This document shows, piece by piece, positions 16,072 to 24,003 of a DNA stretch of 40,329 bases (its first letter is position 1; every line of letters begins with the position of its first letter). The position numbers and the translations under genes are program-made. Under the pieces are notes generated by a model. It ran no database searches and had not been told where the DNA came from. It saw only the letters and a list, made by a program, of their open reading frames with translations. Source of the stretch: Eubacteriales bacterium (GTDB lineage: Bacteria; Bacillota; Clostridia; Lachnospirales; Lachnospiraceae); the NCBI GenBank assembly GCA_030524455.1, contig JAUNGT010000026.1, positions 1 to 40,329 of the forward strand, in the 5' to 3' direction.

Positions 16072-17544
16072 ATGTACGACATGACAGATTATTTGAAACG
16101 GATCGACGAGGTGATCGAAAAGGGGCCCTACGACGCGACCTGGGAATCCCTTTCCGCCTATGAGCCGCCGAAGTGGTACCGGGAGGCGAAGTTCGGCATT
16201 TTCATCCACTGGGGCGTGTACAGCGTTCCGGCCTTCGGGAGCGAGTGGTATTCCCGGAACATGTACATCCAGGGCTCGCCGGAGTTTGAGCACCATGTAA
16301 AAACCTACGGCAAACATACGGAGTTTGGCTACAAGGATTTTATTCCGATGTTTACGGCGGATCAGTTTGATCCGGACGAATGGGCGGAGCTGTTTGCGCA
16401 GGCGGGCGCGAAATATGTGGTGCCGGTGGCAGAGCATCATGACGGCTTTCAGATGTACCGCAGCGAAATTTCTCACTGGAACGCCTATGAGATGGGGCCC
16501 AGGAGGGATGTCCTGGGCGAGCTGGAGGAAAGCTTCCGCAAAAAGGGCATGGAGACAGGCGCATCCACACACCGGGTGGAGCACTGGTTTTTCATGGGAC
16601 ACGGCAGGGAGTTTGACAGCGACGTTTGCGGGCCCATGGAGCGGGGCGATTTTTACTGGCCCGCCATGCCGGAGGCAAATCATCACGATATTTACAGTGA
16701 GCCGGTACCCACGGAGGAATACCTGCAGGATTGGCTGGTGCGCACCTGCGAGATCATCGACCGCTACCGGCCCCGGATCCTTTACTTTGACTGGTGGATC
16801 CAGCACAGCGCCTGCAAGCCCTGGCTGAAGAAGCTGGCGGCCTATTATTACAACCGGGCGGCCGAGTGGGGCGTCGAAGTGGCGATCAACTACAAGCATG
16901 ACGCCTTCCAGTTCGGCACGGCGGTGCCGGATGTGGAGCGGGGGCAGTTTGCGGACGTAAAGCCCTATTTCTGGCAGACGGATACGGCGATCGCCCTGAA
17001 TTCCTGGTGCTATACGGAGAATAACCAGTTCAAGCCCGCGCGGGACATCCTCTGCGATCTGGTGGATATTGTGAGTAAAAACGGCTGTCTGCTGCTGAAC
17101 GTGGGCCCTAAGGCGGACGGCACCATCTCCGACGAGGACCGCGCCGTGCTGCTGCACATCGGGGACTGGCTGCGGGTAAACGGCGAGGCAATCTACAACA
17201 CGAAGGTGTGGCGCAAATACGGCGAAGGCCCCACAAAGGTGACGGAGGGCCAGTTCTCCGACGGCATCAGGAAGAATTTCACCTCCCGGGATTTCCGTTT
17301 CACCACGGGCGGCGGCTATCTCTACGTCACGGCTCTGCGGTGCAGCGACGACGGCGAGTACTGCGTTGTCTCCCTGGGCGAGCAGGACGCCTCCAAGGTG
17401 GCGCATTTCAACGGCATCATCCGCCGGGTGGAGGTGCTCGGCGGCGAGCAGGACGCCGAGTGGAGCCGGGACAGCGAGGGACTGCATATCAGGAGCAGCG
17501 TGCGCAGCGAGGACCCGGTGGTGTTTAAGATTTGGGTGGATTGA
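16072..17544 (+). CDS. GH29 alpha-L-fucosidase
   Basis: This 490-residue glycoside hydrolase family 29 enzyme has the N-terminal motif KFGIFIHWGVYSVPAFG and the substrate-binding EHHDGFQMY (about 121-129). The candidate nucleophile is Asp240 in ILYFDWW, followed by LLLNVGPKADGTI. A beta-rich C-terminal domain spans about 385-490. No signal peptide is present, so it acts in the cytoplasm on imported fucosides. The ATG at 16072 was chosen over a GTG at 16066 because it has better spacing from AAAGGAG. It is the last gene of the fucose module and is followed by a clear terminator. The GH29 assignment is secure; linkage specificity is not readable. Confidence 0.95.
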   Translation: MYDMTDYLKRIDEVIEKGPYDATWESLSAYEPPKWYREAKFGIFIHWGVYSVPAFGSEWYSRNMYIQGSPEFEHHVKTYGKHTEFGYKDFIPMFTADQFDPDEWAELFAQAGAKYVVPVAEHHDGFQMYRSEISHWNAYEMGPRRDVLGELEESFRKKGMETGASTHRVEHWFFMGHGREFDSDVCGPMERGDFYWPAMPEANHHDIYSEPVPTEEYLQDWLVRTCEIIDRYRPRILYFDWWIQHSACKPWLKKLAAYYYNRAAEWGVEVAINYKHDAFQFGTAVPDVERGQFADVKPYFWQTDTAIALNSWCYTENNQFKPARDILCDLVDIVSKNGCLLLNVGPKADGTISDEDRAVLLHIGDWLRVNGEAIYNTKVWRKYGEGPTKVTEGQFSDGIRKNFTSRDFRFTTGGGYLYVTALRCSDDGEYCVVSLGEQDASKVAHFNGIIRRVEVLGGEQDAEWSRDSEGLHIRSSVRSEDPVVFKIWVD

Positions 17545-17566
17545 TATTGATACTGTTTGATGCTTT

Positions 17567-17592
17567 AACCGGATCCGGAAACGGATCCGGTT
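17567..17592 (+). terminator. Rho-independent terminator after the fucosidase gene
   Basis: A perfect 11-bp stem (AACCGGATCCG / CGGATCCGGTT) closes a GAAA tetraloop and runs into TTTTAATT. It lies 22 nt after the fucosidase stop codon and ends the four-gene operon. Confidence 0.9.
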
Positions 17593-17664
17593 TTAATTAC
17601 CCCTACAGTGCCCACGGCTGTCATCCGATGTGTGATAGTTGGAACTGTTCTGCTGAATAAATTT

Positions 17665-17761
17665 GCGATAACTCGCAAAAATTTTCATTAGGAGTTGCAA
17701 AATCAATCCGGGCAGAGTATAATACTAATGAAAAATTTTGCGATAACTCGCAAAAATTTTC
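17665..17761. repeat. Direct and inverted repeats enclosing the ATPase promoter
   Basis: A 24-bp sequence beginning TTGCGATAACTCGC and ending AATTTTC occurs twice (17663-17686 and 17738-17761), spaced 75 bp start to start. The right copy is the arm of a near-perfect 32-nt palindrome (17730-17761, loop TAAC). The stretch at 17665-17691 is also an inverted copy of 17725-17751 (22 of 27 matching, including CATTAG against CTAATG). These arms flank the -35/-10 pair. The pattern suggests paired repressor sites or a foldable region around the promoter. Confidence 0.8.
17695..17723 (+). promoter_or_regulatory. Consensus promoter for the ATPase gene
   Basis: TTGCAA (17695-17700), a 17-nt spacer and a perfect TATAAT (17718-17723) form a strong sigma-A promoter 59 nt before the start codon. 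Both sides are bounded by the repeats described at 17665-17761, with the right palindrome lying at the expected transcription start. Confidence 0.85.
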
Positions 17762-17782
17762 GGTAGAAAGAAGGATTATGGT

Positions 17783-19036
17783 ATGGAAATTAAGAGAGAT
17801 ATTTATTTGAATAAGCTTATCGGGAAGAAGCATAATGGACTTATTAAGGTAGTAACTGGCATCCGTCGCTGCGGAAAGTCCTACTTGTTGTTTAATCTAT
17901 TCAGGGCTCATTTGCTGGCAGAAGGAGTGGATGAACCACATATTATAGAAATTGCGTTTGACTCCTTTGAGAACAGGCGTTTTCGTGATCCGGAGGTTCT
18001 ATATCCCTATCTCAAGGAACAGATTAAAGATGATGGAATGTTCTATGTGCTGTTGGACGAGGTGCAGCTTTTGGGAGAATTTGAATCCGTATTAAACAGC
18101 CTAATCCGTATGAAAAATGTGGATGTATATGTGACAGGAAGCAATGCCCGATTTTTGTCCAAGGATGTGATTACCGAATTTCGGGGACGGGGAGCTGAAG
18201 TTCACATGCATCCGCTCAGTTTTGCTGAATTTATGTCTGTCTATTCAGGAACGAAACAGGACGGCTGGAATGAGTATATGCTTTACGGCGGACTGCCACC
18301 TATAATGAACATCTCAAGTCCGGAGGAAAAGATTAATTTTCTTAAGTCGCTGTTTGAGGAGACCTATATTTCGGATATTGTAGGAAGGCATAATGTGCGT
18401 AATCGGGCAGAATTGGAGGAACTTCTCAATATTCTCTCATCTGCTATCGGTTCGCTTACAAATCCTACAAAGTTGTCGGCTACCTTTAAAAGTGTTAAGC
18501 AGAAAACCATCAGCAACACAACCATCAAAAGGTATATCGATTATCTTTGTGATTCATTCCTGATTGACAGTGCCGTTCGATATGACATTAAAGGTAAAAA
18601 ATATATTGACACACCGATTAAATATTACTTTACCGATTTGGGATTGCGAAATGCCCGTCTCAATTTCCGTCAACTGGAAGAAACTCATGCTATGGAGAAT
18701 ATCATCTTTAATGAGCTGAAAATACGAGGCTTCAATGTGGATGTCGGTGTTATCACTTTAAATAAAACCAATGAAAAAGGTCATGGAATCCGCAAGCAGT
18801 TGGAAATTGATTTTGTCTGCAACAAGGGTTCTAAGCGCTATTACATCCAGTCGGCCTATGTGATTCCGGATCAGGCAAAGATGAAACAGGAACAACGCTC
18901 CTTGATGCTAACCGGTGATTTCTTTAAGAAGATCATCATTACGAAAGATGCACCTGCACCGTATTACAATGAGGATGGGGTACTGGTTATGAGCGTCTAT
19001 GATTTCCTGCTGAATGAGAGTAGTTTGGATAACTGA
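17783..19036 (+). CDS. AAA-type ATPase with DUF4143 C-terminal domain
   Basis: This 417-residue protein has an N-terminal ATPase domain (AAA_14 type) with Walker A GIRRCGKS at 26-33 and Walker B MFYVLLDE at 86-93. The sensor-like TGSNARFLS follows. The C-terminal DUF4143 region (about 195-380) includes SDIVGRHNVRNR and a restriction-endonuclease-like stretch EIDFVCNKGSKRYYIQ. The function of this widespread family is unknown. The gene is AT-richer than its neighbours, uses different codons (many AGA, ATA, TTA) and has its own repeat-bound promoter and no operon partners. Together these suggest recent acquisition. The start follows AGAAAGAAGGA. No signal peptide or membrane helix is seen. Confidence 0.92.
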   Translation: MEIKRDIYLNKLIGKKHNGLIKVVTGIRRCGKSYLLFNLFRAHLLAEGVDEPHIIEIAFDSFENRRFRDPEVLYPYLKEQIKDDGMFYVLLDEVQLLGEFESVLNSLIRMKNVDVYVTGSNARFLSKDVITEFRGRGAEVHMHPLSFAEFMSVYSGTKQDGWNEYMLYGGLPPIMNISSPEEKINFLKSLFEETYISDIVGRHNVRNRAELEELLNILSSAIGSLTNPTKLSATFKSVKQKTISNTTIKRYIDYLCDSFLIDSAVRYDIKGKKYIDTPIKYYFTDLGLRNARLNFRQLEETHAMENIIFNELKIRGFNVDVGVITLNKTNEKGHGIRKQLEIDFVCNKGSKRYYIQSAYVIPDQAKMKQEQRSLMLTGDFFKKIIITKDAPAPYYNEDGVLVMSVYDFLLNESSLDN

Positions 19037-19117
19037 TTGATAGGCATAAGGATTTACCAATATTTTTGGAGAGTCAGGCGTGCAGATTCTAACATCAGAA
19101 GAAAGGAGATCAATACT

Positions 19118-19621
19118 ATGACGGAGAGGAAGAAACCACAAATCGCATCCAGTGCCTTTATCGCGCCGGACGCGGCGATTTACGGAGATGTGCGGATCGG
19201 GGAAGAATGCAGCGTCTGGTTTCACGCCACCGTTCGGGCCGGAAACGGGGACGTGCGGATCGGAGCGCGGACAAATGTGCAGGATAACTGCGTGATCCAT
19301 GTGGATAAGGACTTCAGTGTCCGCGTGGGAGAGGGAGTGACGATCGGGCATGGCGCGATTGTGCATGGCTGCAGCGTGGGGGACAACAGCCTGATCGGGA
19401 TGGGGGCGATTCTGTTAAACGGAGCGGTGATCGGGAAAGACTGTATCATCGGCGCAGGCGCGCTGGTCACGCAGAATACGGTGATCCCGGACGGTATGCT
19501 GGTGCTGGGGAGCCCGGGAAAAGTAGTGCGCCGGGTGCGGCCGGAGGAGATGGAGAATAACCGGGAAAATGCCCGCCACTATGTGGAGGAAGGACGAGAG
19601 TATAAGAATGAGCTTGGATAA
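19118..19621 (+). CDS. Gamma-carbonic anhydrase-like hexapeptide-repeat protein
   Basis: This 167-residue left-handed beta-helix protein consists of repeated hexapeptide turns (IAPDAAIYGDVRIG onward). The zinc-binding histidines of the gamma-carbonic anhydrase family are present in CVIHVD and in TIGHGAIVHGC. The C-terminal helix, with ENNRENARHYVEEGREY, is also typical. Such proteins bind metal as trimers; many have weak or unknown carbonic anhydrase activity. The ATG at 19118 follows AAAGGAG by 9 nt; upstream in-frame sequence has no site. Its end overlaps the MarR gene by 14 nt, so the two are translationally linked. Confidence 0.92.
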   Translation: MTERKKPQIASSAFIAPDAAIYGDVRIGEECSVWFHATVRAGNGDVRIGARTNVQDNCVIHVDKDFSVRVGEGVTIGHGAIVHGCSVGDNSLIGMGAILLNGAVIGKDCIIGAGALVTQNTVIPDGMLVLGSPGKVVRRVRPEEMENNRENARHYVEEGREYKNELG

Positions 19622-20108
19622 CAATCGTTTTTTGAAATTTACGCTGTCGGTTTCACGCATGAATAAGCGGATACAGTCCGTAAAGACCGTGGGGATGGGG
19701 CGCTTTGGCCTGAAGGCGGCGCATACCACCGTGCTGTATATTCTGAGCCGGCATCCGGAGGGGCTGCATTTTTCGGAGGTGGCGGACCGCTGCGATCTGG
19801 ACCGGGCGCTGATTTCCCGCACGCTGTCCCAGCTTACCGGCGCGGGGATGGTGGAAAAGCAGGGGGATCCGGGCCGCTACAACGCCCTCTATTTTCTGAC
19901 GCAGAAAGGCAACGAGCAGACCGGAAAGATCATTCAGCTGATCGAGGCAGTGCAGAGCCGGGCAGACGAGGGGATTGACCCGGAGGAGCTGGAAATTTTT
20001 TACCGGGTGCTGAACCGCCTCCTGGAAAATTTCGGGAAGATGGAGGCGGACTACGACGCGGTGTTTGGGCCGGAGCCGGGGGAAAAGCCGGAAAAGGCTT
20101 CCGAATAA
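19608..20108 (+). CDS. MarR family transcriptional regulator
   Basis: This 166-residue winged-helix regulator has the recognition region HFSEVADRCDLDRALISRTL and the wing KQGDPGRYNALYFLTQKG, at about 50-95. Helical dimerisation segments flank it. The ATG at 19608 overlaps the end of the gamma-carbonic anhydrase-like gene. A Shine-Dalgarno-like AGGAAGG lies rather far upstream (about 14 nt), so coupled translation is likely. An ATG at 19581 is an alternative start but sits inside the upstream gene without a site. The ligand and targets are unknown. It may control its own pair of genes or the convergent beta-galactosidase. Confidence 0.88.
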   Translation: MSLDNNRFLKFTLSVSRMNKRIQSVKTVGMGRFGLKAAHTTVLYILSRHPEGLHFSEVADRCDLDRALISRTLSQLTGAGMVEKQGDPGRYNALYFLTQKGNEQTGKIIQLIEAVQSRADEGIDPEELEIFYRVLNRLLENFGKMEADYDAVFGPEPGEKPEKASE

Positions 20109-20119
20109 GGAGCCTTTCC
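20090..20119. terminator. Weak bidirectional hairpin between MarR and GH42 genes
   Basis: The arms AAAGGCT(T)CC and GGAGCCTTT pair around a GAATAA loop that includes the MarR stop codon. There is no real T run on either side. It lies in the 27-nt gap region between convergent genes, so a terminator role is plausible but weakly supported. Confidence 0.35.
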
Positions 20120-20135
20120 CGGCCGCCGGTCCCGG

Positions 20136-22220
20136 TTATATGCGGTACACGCCGGCTCCGTAGCCGTCCAGCTTCACCGGGCCGGAAACGGGACGCTGTG
20201 CCCACAGATCGGTCATTTCCGTCTTTAAGGTGATGGAAGCGGGAGCTTTGTCGTAATTTAATACAAACAAATACTGCGCGTCACCTTTTTTCCGGACGGC
20301 GATCTCACAGGTGGAGGGAGCGGACACCAGCGCGGAGAAGGGCTGGGCTGCGCCGAGCTTTCTCAGGAAGGCAAGGGCGGTATCCAGGGCGAACGCGCCG
20401 CCGAAATACCAGGCTGTCCCCTCGCCGAAGCGGTTGCGGATCAGGGCAGGCTGGCCCGCGTAATCGGGGGAGACAGCCGCGCCCAAAGCTGCCTGTCCGT
20501 CTTCGGCCGGCAGATAGGAAGCGACCGCCTCCGCCTGCTCTCCTGCGGGAGCCAGGATGTCGTTGAACACGGCTGCCTCGATGCGCTCCCCGTCCCACTC
20601 GGCGTATACCTTTTGCAGGTCCGGAGCGACAAAGGTATATTCGGGAATATCCGTGCCGGTGAGTCTGCAGGCCAATCCGGGCAGGCAGTCTGTCACGCAT
20701 TTGCCGTTGGGATCCTTGTAGCCGGTGCGGCAGCCCATGACAAGCTGTCCGCCTGCGGACACATATTCCTCCAAAAGGGCGACGCGTTCCTTTGTCAGGA
20801 TCGAAGCGTGGGGATAGAACAACAGCTCGTAGCGGGCAAGTTCTTCGGCGGTCGTTGTATCGGTGAGATAGACAAAATCAACCGGCGTATGGGTGAGCTG
20901 CGCGGCGGCGAACAGGTTTTTCTGGCTCTCCCGGTCCACCCGCTCGTGCCATTTGTCCGTCTGGGCGTCCCAGATATTGTCGTAGTCCTTGAGGATACCG
21001 ACTTTGGCCACATACCGGGAGCCGGCAAGCTCCTGCATGTGGGAAAGCTTTTCGGCTACGGCGCGCACCTCCCGGAGCCGGCGGTTTTCCCGGCCGGAAT
21101 AGTCCAGGATGCCGTGCCAGTAGATTTCCGTGCCGACCGTGCAGGTGCGCCAGCGGAAATAGCTGACAAAATCGGCTCCGTGAGCGATGCTCTGCATCGT
21201 CCAGAGCGTCAGCTGGCCGGGACGCGGGGTGGGCGCTTCCATGCGGGTGTTCCAGCCGTTTGCGCCGGACTGCTGCTCCATAATGCCAAAGACAGGGGAG
21301 ACAGAGCGGCTTTCGGACAGGTTCCGGCTCCACTTGCGGTCCTTGAGCAAATCCTCCGCCCGGTAATCGTCCAGGCAGTAGGCGAAATTCGGATAGGAGT
21401 CGTAGGTGATGAAATCCAGGCTTTCCGCCGTCATGGCATGGTTGTCCAGGTTGCCGAACAGGCCGTTGGTGGTGATAAAATCCCCTTCCTTTATGTATTT
21501 GCGCAGAATGTCCGCCTGCATTTTGCAGAAGCGGCGCGCGGAGGCGGAGACAAAGCGGTAGTAGTCCAGAACCCGGTGCGGATTGGTGGAATTGCTGACC
21601 GTGGTCTGGGGAACGAAGATTTCCTCCCAGGCGGTGTAGGTCTGATTCCAGAAAACCGTGCCCCAGGCCTCGTTGAGCGCCTCCAGGGAGCCGTATTTCT
21701 CCTCCAGAAAACGGCGGAAAGCAGCGGAATCGCTCTCCGAATAAAAATCGGACGTCTCGCAGTTTAACTCGTTGTCGATCTGCCAGCCGATGATGGAGGG
21801 ATGGGCGGCGTAATGGGCCCCGAACTGCTCCACGATTTTGCGCGAGAATTCCTGATATACCGGGGAATTGTAGTTGTAGTGCCGCCGGGAGCCGTGGCGG
21901 TAAAGCACGCCGTCCATGCGGGCGTTTAACACCTCCGGATATTTGTGGGTAAGCCATGCGGGCGGCGTGGCTGTGGGCGTGCAGAAAATCACCTTGATGG
22001 GCGTTTTCTCCACCTCCTCCAAAAAATCGTCGAAAAATGCGAAGATATAGCGCCCCTCCTCGGGCTCGAACTTGTTCCAGGCAAACTCCGCGATGCGGAT
22101 GACCCGGATGCCGGCCTCCGTCATGCGCCGCAGATCCCCGGCCCAGGCGGATCTGGGCCAGTGCTCCGGATAGTAGCAGACGCCCAGGACAAGGGACTGA
22201 TCATTCAGAATATATCTCAT
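20136..22220 (-). CDS. GH42 beta-galactosidase
   Basis: This 694-residue enzyme of glycoside hydrolase family 42 would cleave terminal beta-galactose from oligosaccharides in the cytoplasm; there is no signal peptide. The TIM barrel begins with GVCYYPEHWP. The acid/base Glu is E151 in GWQIDNELNCE and the nucleophile is E315 in FGIMEQQSGANGW. The glutamine-amidotransferase-like trimerisation domain (about 395-600) and a small beta domain follow, giving the full family length. The start at 22220 follows AAGGAGGAATCCC. It is transcribed alone, away from the GH28 operon, and the 215-nt shared region holds both promoters. The family assignment is secure; galactan or milk-type substrates are possible. 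Confidence 0.95.
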   Translation of the reverse strand: MRYILNDQSLVLGVCYYPEHWPRSAWAGDLRRMTEAGIRVIRIAEFAWNKFEPEEGRYIFAFFDDFLEEVEKTPIKVIFCTPTATPPAWLTHKYPEVLNARMDGVLYRHGSRRHYNYNSPVYQEFSRKIVEQFGAHYAAHPSIIGWQIDNELNCETSDFYSESDSAAFRRFLEEKYGSLEALNEAWGTVFWNQTYTAWEEIFVPQTTVSNSTNPHRVLDYYRFVSASARRFCKMQADILRKYIKEGDFITTNGLFGNLDNHAMTAESLDFITYDSYPNFAYCLDDYRAEDLLKDRKWSRNLSESRSVSPVFGIMEQQSGANGWNTRMEAPTPRPGQLTLWTMQSIAHGADFVSYFRWRTCTVGTEIYWHGILDYSGRENRRLREVRAVAEKLSHMQELAGSRYVAKVGILKDYDNIWDAQTDKWHERVDRESQKNLFAAAQLTHTPVDFVYLTDTTTAEELARYELLFYPHASILTKERVALLEEYVSAGGQLVMGCRTGYKDPNGKCVTDCLPGLACRLTGTDIPEYTFVAPDLQKVYAEWDGERIEAAVFNDILAPAGEQAEAVASYLPAEDGQAALGAAVSPDYAGQPALIRNRFGEGTAWYFGGAFALDTALAFLRKLGAAQPFSALVSAPSTCEIAVRKKGDAQYLFVLNYDKAPASITLKTEMTDLWAQRPVSGPVKLDGYGAGVYRI

Positions 22221-22342
22221 GGGATTCCTCCTTGGGAAAATTTGCCCCCGACGGGCGGGGACAGTACAATTCTAGCATAGGAGACGGCGGGAGAACATGG
22301 CGTATCTTGCCGTAGAGATGTCGGATTGAGGCGCGGAAGGCG

Positions 22343-22371
22343 ATGACAAATCCCCAAAACTGTAGTATAAT
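22343..22371 (+). promoter_or_regulatory. Promoter for the GH28 operon
   Basis: ATGACA (22343-22348, one mismatch to TTGACA) is separated by 17 nt from a perfect TATAAT (22366-22371). Transcription would start near 22378, about 58 nt before the GH28 gene. Confidence 0.75.
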
Positions 22372-22385
22372 GGCGTCAACCGGAC

Positions 22386-22401
22386 GTGTAAGTGCTTACA
22401 C
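22386..22401. promoter_or_regulatory. cre/LacI-type operator downstream of the GH28 promoter
   Basis: The sequence GTGTAAG-TG-CTTACAC is an inverted repeat with 7-nt arms. The inner 14 nt, TGTAAGTGCTTACA, match the CcpA catabolite-response consensus TGWAANCGNTNWCA at all but one position. It lies about 8 nt after the expected start of transcription, so a bound CcpA or LacI-type repressor would block elongation. A dedicated LacI-family operator is the alternative reading. Confidence 0.65.
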
Positions 22402-22435
22402 GAAACCGAAATCAGGGAGAAAAGGGGAACATCAA

Positions 22436-23956
22436 ATGAAGCTATTTGCAGCGCCCGCAGCGCGGACACACAGCAGCCTGGCAGTGACCTGGGAAAAGCC
22501 GGAGGCGGCAGGGGACGTGGAGGAATATGTCCTTTTTTTAAACGGCAGGGAGGCCGCGCGGGTGCGGGAGACGGACTATACCTTTGAGGGGCTGGAGCCG
22601 GACACGGAATATCAGGTGCGCCTGCGGGCGCGGATGAAGGAGGGCAGTAGAGTATTTTTGCCGGAGAGCAATCTGCTGACCCTGCGGACAAAGCGGGAGC
22701 CGGAGCGCTTTTGCGTGACGGATTACGGCGCCGTGGGCGACGGGAAAACGTTGAATACGGAGGCGGTCCAGAGAGCCATCGACGCCTGTACGCCGGGCGG
22801 AATGGTGGTGGTTCCGGCGGGCGTGTTCGTGACCGGCGCACTCTTTTTAAAGAGCGACATGACGCTCTGCGTGGAGGAGGGCGGACGGCTGCTGGGGAGT
22901 GCAGACCCGGCGGATTACCCGCTGCGGACCTATCGCTATGAGGGACGGGAGTCGCTGCGTCACGCCAGCCTGATCAACACGCCGGACACGAAAGGGGAGC
23001 GCTCCCATGATATCACGATCCTGGGAAAGGGGACGATTGACGGAAACGGGGCGGCCCTTTTGGTCCATGAGCTGGAGGGGGGACACAAACGGGGCAGCGT
23101 GATCTGTCTGCGCAGCGCGGACAACGTTTATTTCAAGGATATTACGGTGCGCCAGCCCGCTTTCTGGTGCGTGCATGTGGTCTACTGCGCCCACGTCAGT
23201 CTAAATCAGGTGCAAATCCACTGCAAATATGATGAGAACGGGGAAAGATACGGCCACATTTTCAACGGCGACGGCTTTGACCCGGATTCCAGCAGGGATG
23301 TGTTCGTGTTCCGCTGCCGGATCGCCAGCCAGGACGACTGTATCGCGGTGAAAAGCGGGCGGGACGAGGAGGGCCGCGCGGTGGGAATCGCCTCGGAGGA
23401 CATCCGCATCACCAACTGCCGTTTCCGTTCCGGCTTCGGCGTGGCGATGGGCAGCGAGATGGCGGGCGGTATCCGCAACGTGCTCGTGCAGGACTGCACC
23501 TTTGAGGATTCCTTCAGCATCGCCAGTGTGAAAACGCCCCGGGGAAGAGGCTCCTATGTGCAGAATATCTGCTATGACAGCTGCCGTCTCGTGAACCGCG
23601 ACCATGAGATAAAGCCCTGCAAATGGTTCAAAGGGGCAATCTATGTGGATTACTATTACAGCGAGGACGAGTACGACGTAAATGAAAGACGGCCGGTGAC
23701 CGAAGGCACCTCCGTGATTTCCGACCTTTGCTTTCGCAACCTCGATCTGGAGACGGAGGAGGGCTATGCCGTCTATATCGCGGGCCTGCCGGAGAGCCCG
23801 GCCCGCCGCATCCGCCTGGAAAATGTGCGCGCCAGAGGCGCCAACGGCCTTTATGCCGTCAACGCGGACGGCCTGTTTTTGGAGAATGTGCAGGTAAAGG
23901 CGCAGGAGGGGGACGATATGAGGCTGAAAAACGTAAAGGATTTCCGGATGAGCTGA
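22436..23956 (+). CDS. GH28 polygalacturonase-type hydrolase with N-terminal FN3 domain
   Basis: This 506-residue protein has a fibronectin-III-like domain at about 10-85 (SSLAVTWEKP ... DTEYQVRLRA). A right-handed beta-helix of family GH28 starts at TDYGAVGDGKTLNTEAVQ. The catalytic Asp residues lie in NGDGFDPDSS (D282/D284) and SQDDCIAVKSGRD (D300, D301), with GFGVAMGSE (about 333-341) and VKTPRGRG completing the site. There is no signal peptide, so it should act in the cytoplasm on imported pectic oligogalacturonides, probably in exo mode. The ATG at 22436 follows GAAAAGGGGAAC. The following gene starts 47 nt downstream in the same operon. The exact linkage cleaved is not known. Confidence 0.93.
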   Translation: MKLFAAPAARTHSSLAVTWEKPEAAGDVEEYVLFLNGREAARVRETDYTFEGLEPDTEYQVRLRARMKEGSRVFLPESNLLTLRTKREPERFCVTDYGAVGDGKTLNTEAVQRAIDACTPGGMVVVPAGVFVTGALFLKSDMTLCVEEGGRLLGSADPADYPLRTYRYEGRESLRHASLINTPDTKGERSHDITILGKGTIDGNGAALLVHELEGGHKRGSVICLRSADNVYFKDITVRQPAFWCVHVVYCAHVSLNQVQIHCKYDENGERYGHIFNGDGFDPDSSRDVFVFRCRIASQDDCIAVKSGRDEEGRAVGIASEDIRITNCRFRSGFGVAMGSEMAGGIRNVLVQDCTFEDSFSIASVKTPRGRGSYVQNICYDSCRLVNRDHEIKPCKWFKGAIYVDYYYSEDEYDVNERRPVTEGTSVISDLCFRNLDLETEEGYAVYIAGLPESPARRIRLENVRARGANGLYAVNADGLFLENVQVKAQEGDDMRLKNVKDFRMS

Positions 23957-24003
23957 CCGGCCGTTACGGTTCCGAAAAAACGAAATGAGGAGGATTCCCT
24001 GCA

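Noticed and set aside
16018..17487. Long antisense open frame opposite the fucosidase
   Set aside because: Same codon-bias effect; GH29 motifs on the plus strand are unmistakable.
17692..17724. The 33-nt promoter segment of the ATPase as an invertible element
   Set aside because: The segment between the repeats is much shorter than known invertible promoters and no recombinase is nearby. Operator function is more likely.
17621..17833. Minus-strand frame with a repeated NFCELSQ peptide before the ATPase gene
   Set aside because: The peptide repeat is simply the translation of the 24-bp DNA repeat. No ribosome site fits and the region is better explained as a promoter with operators.
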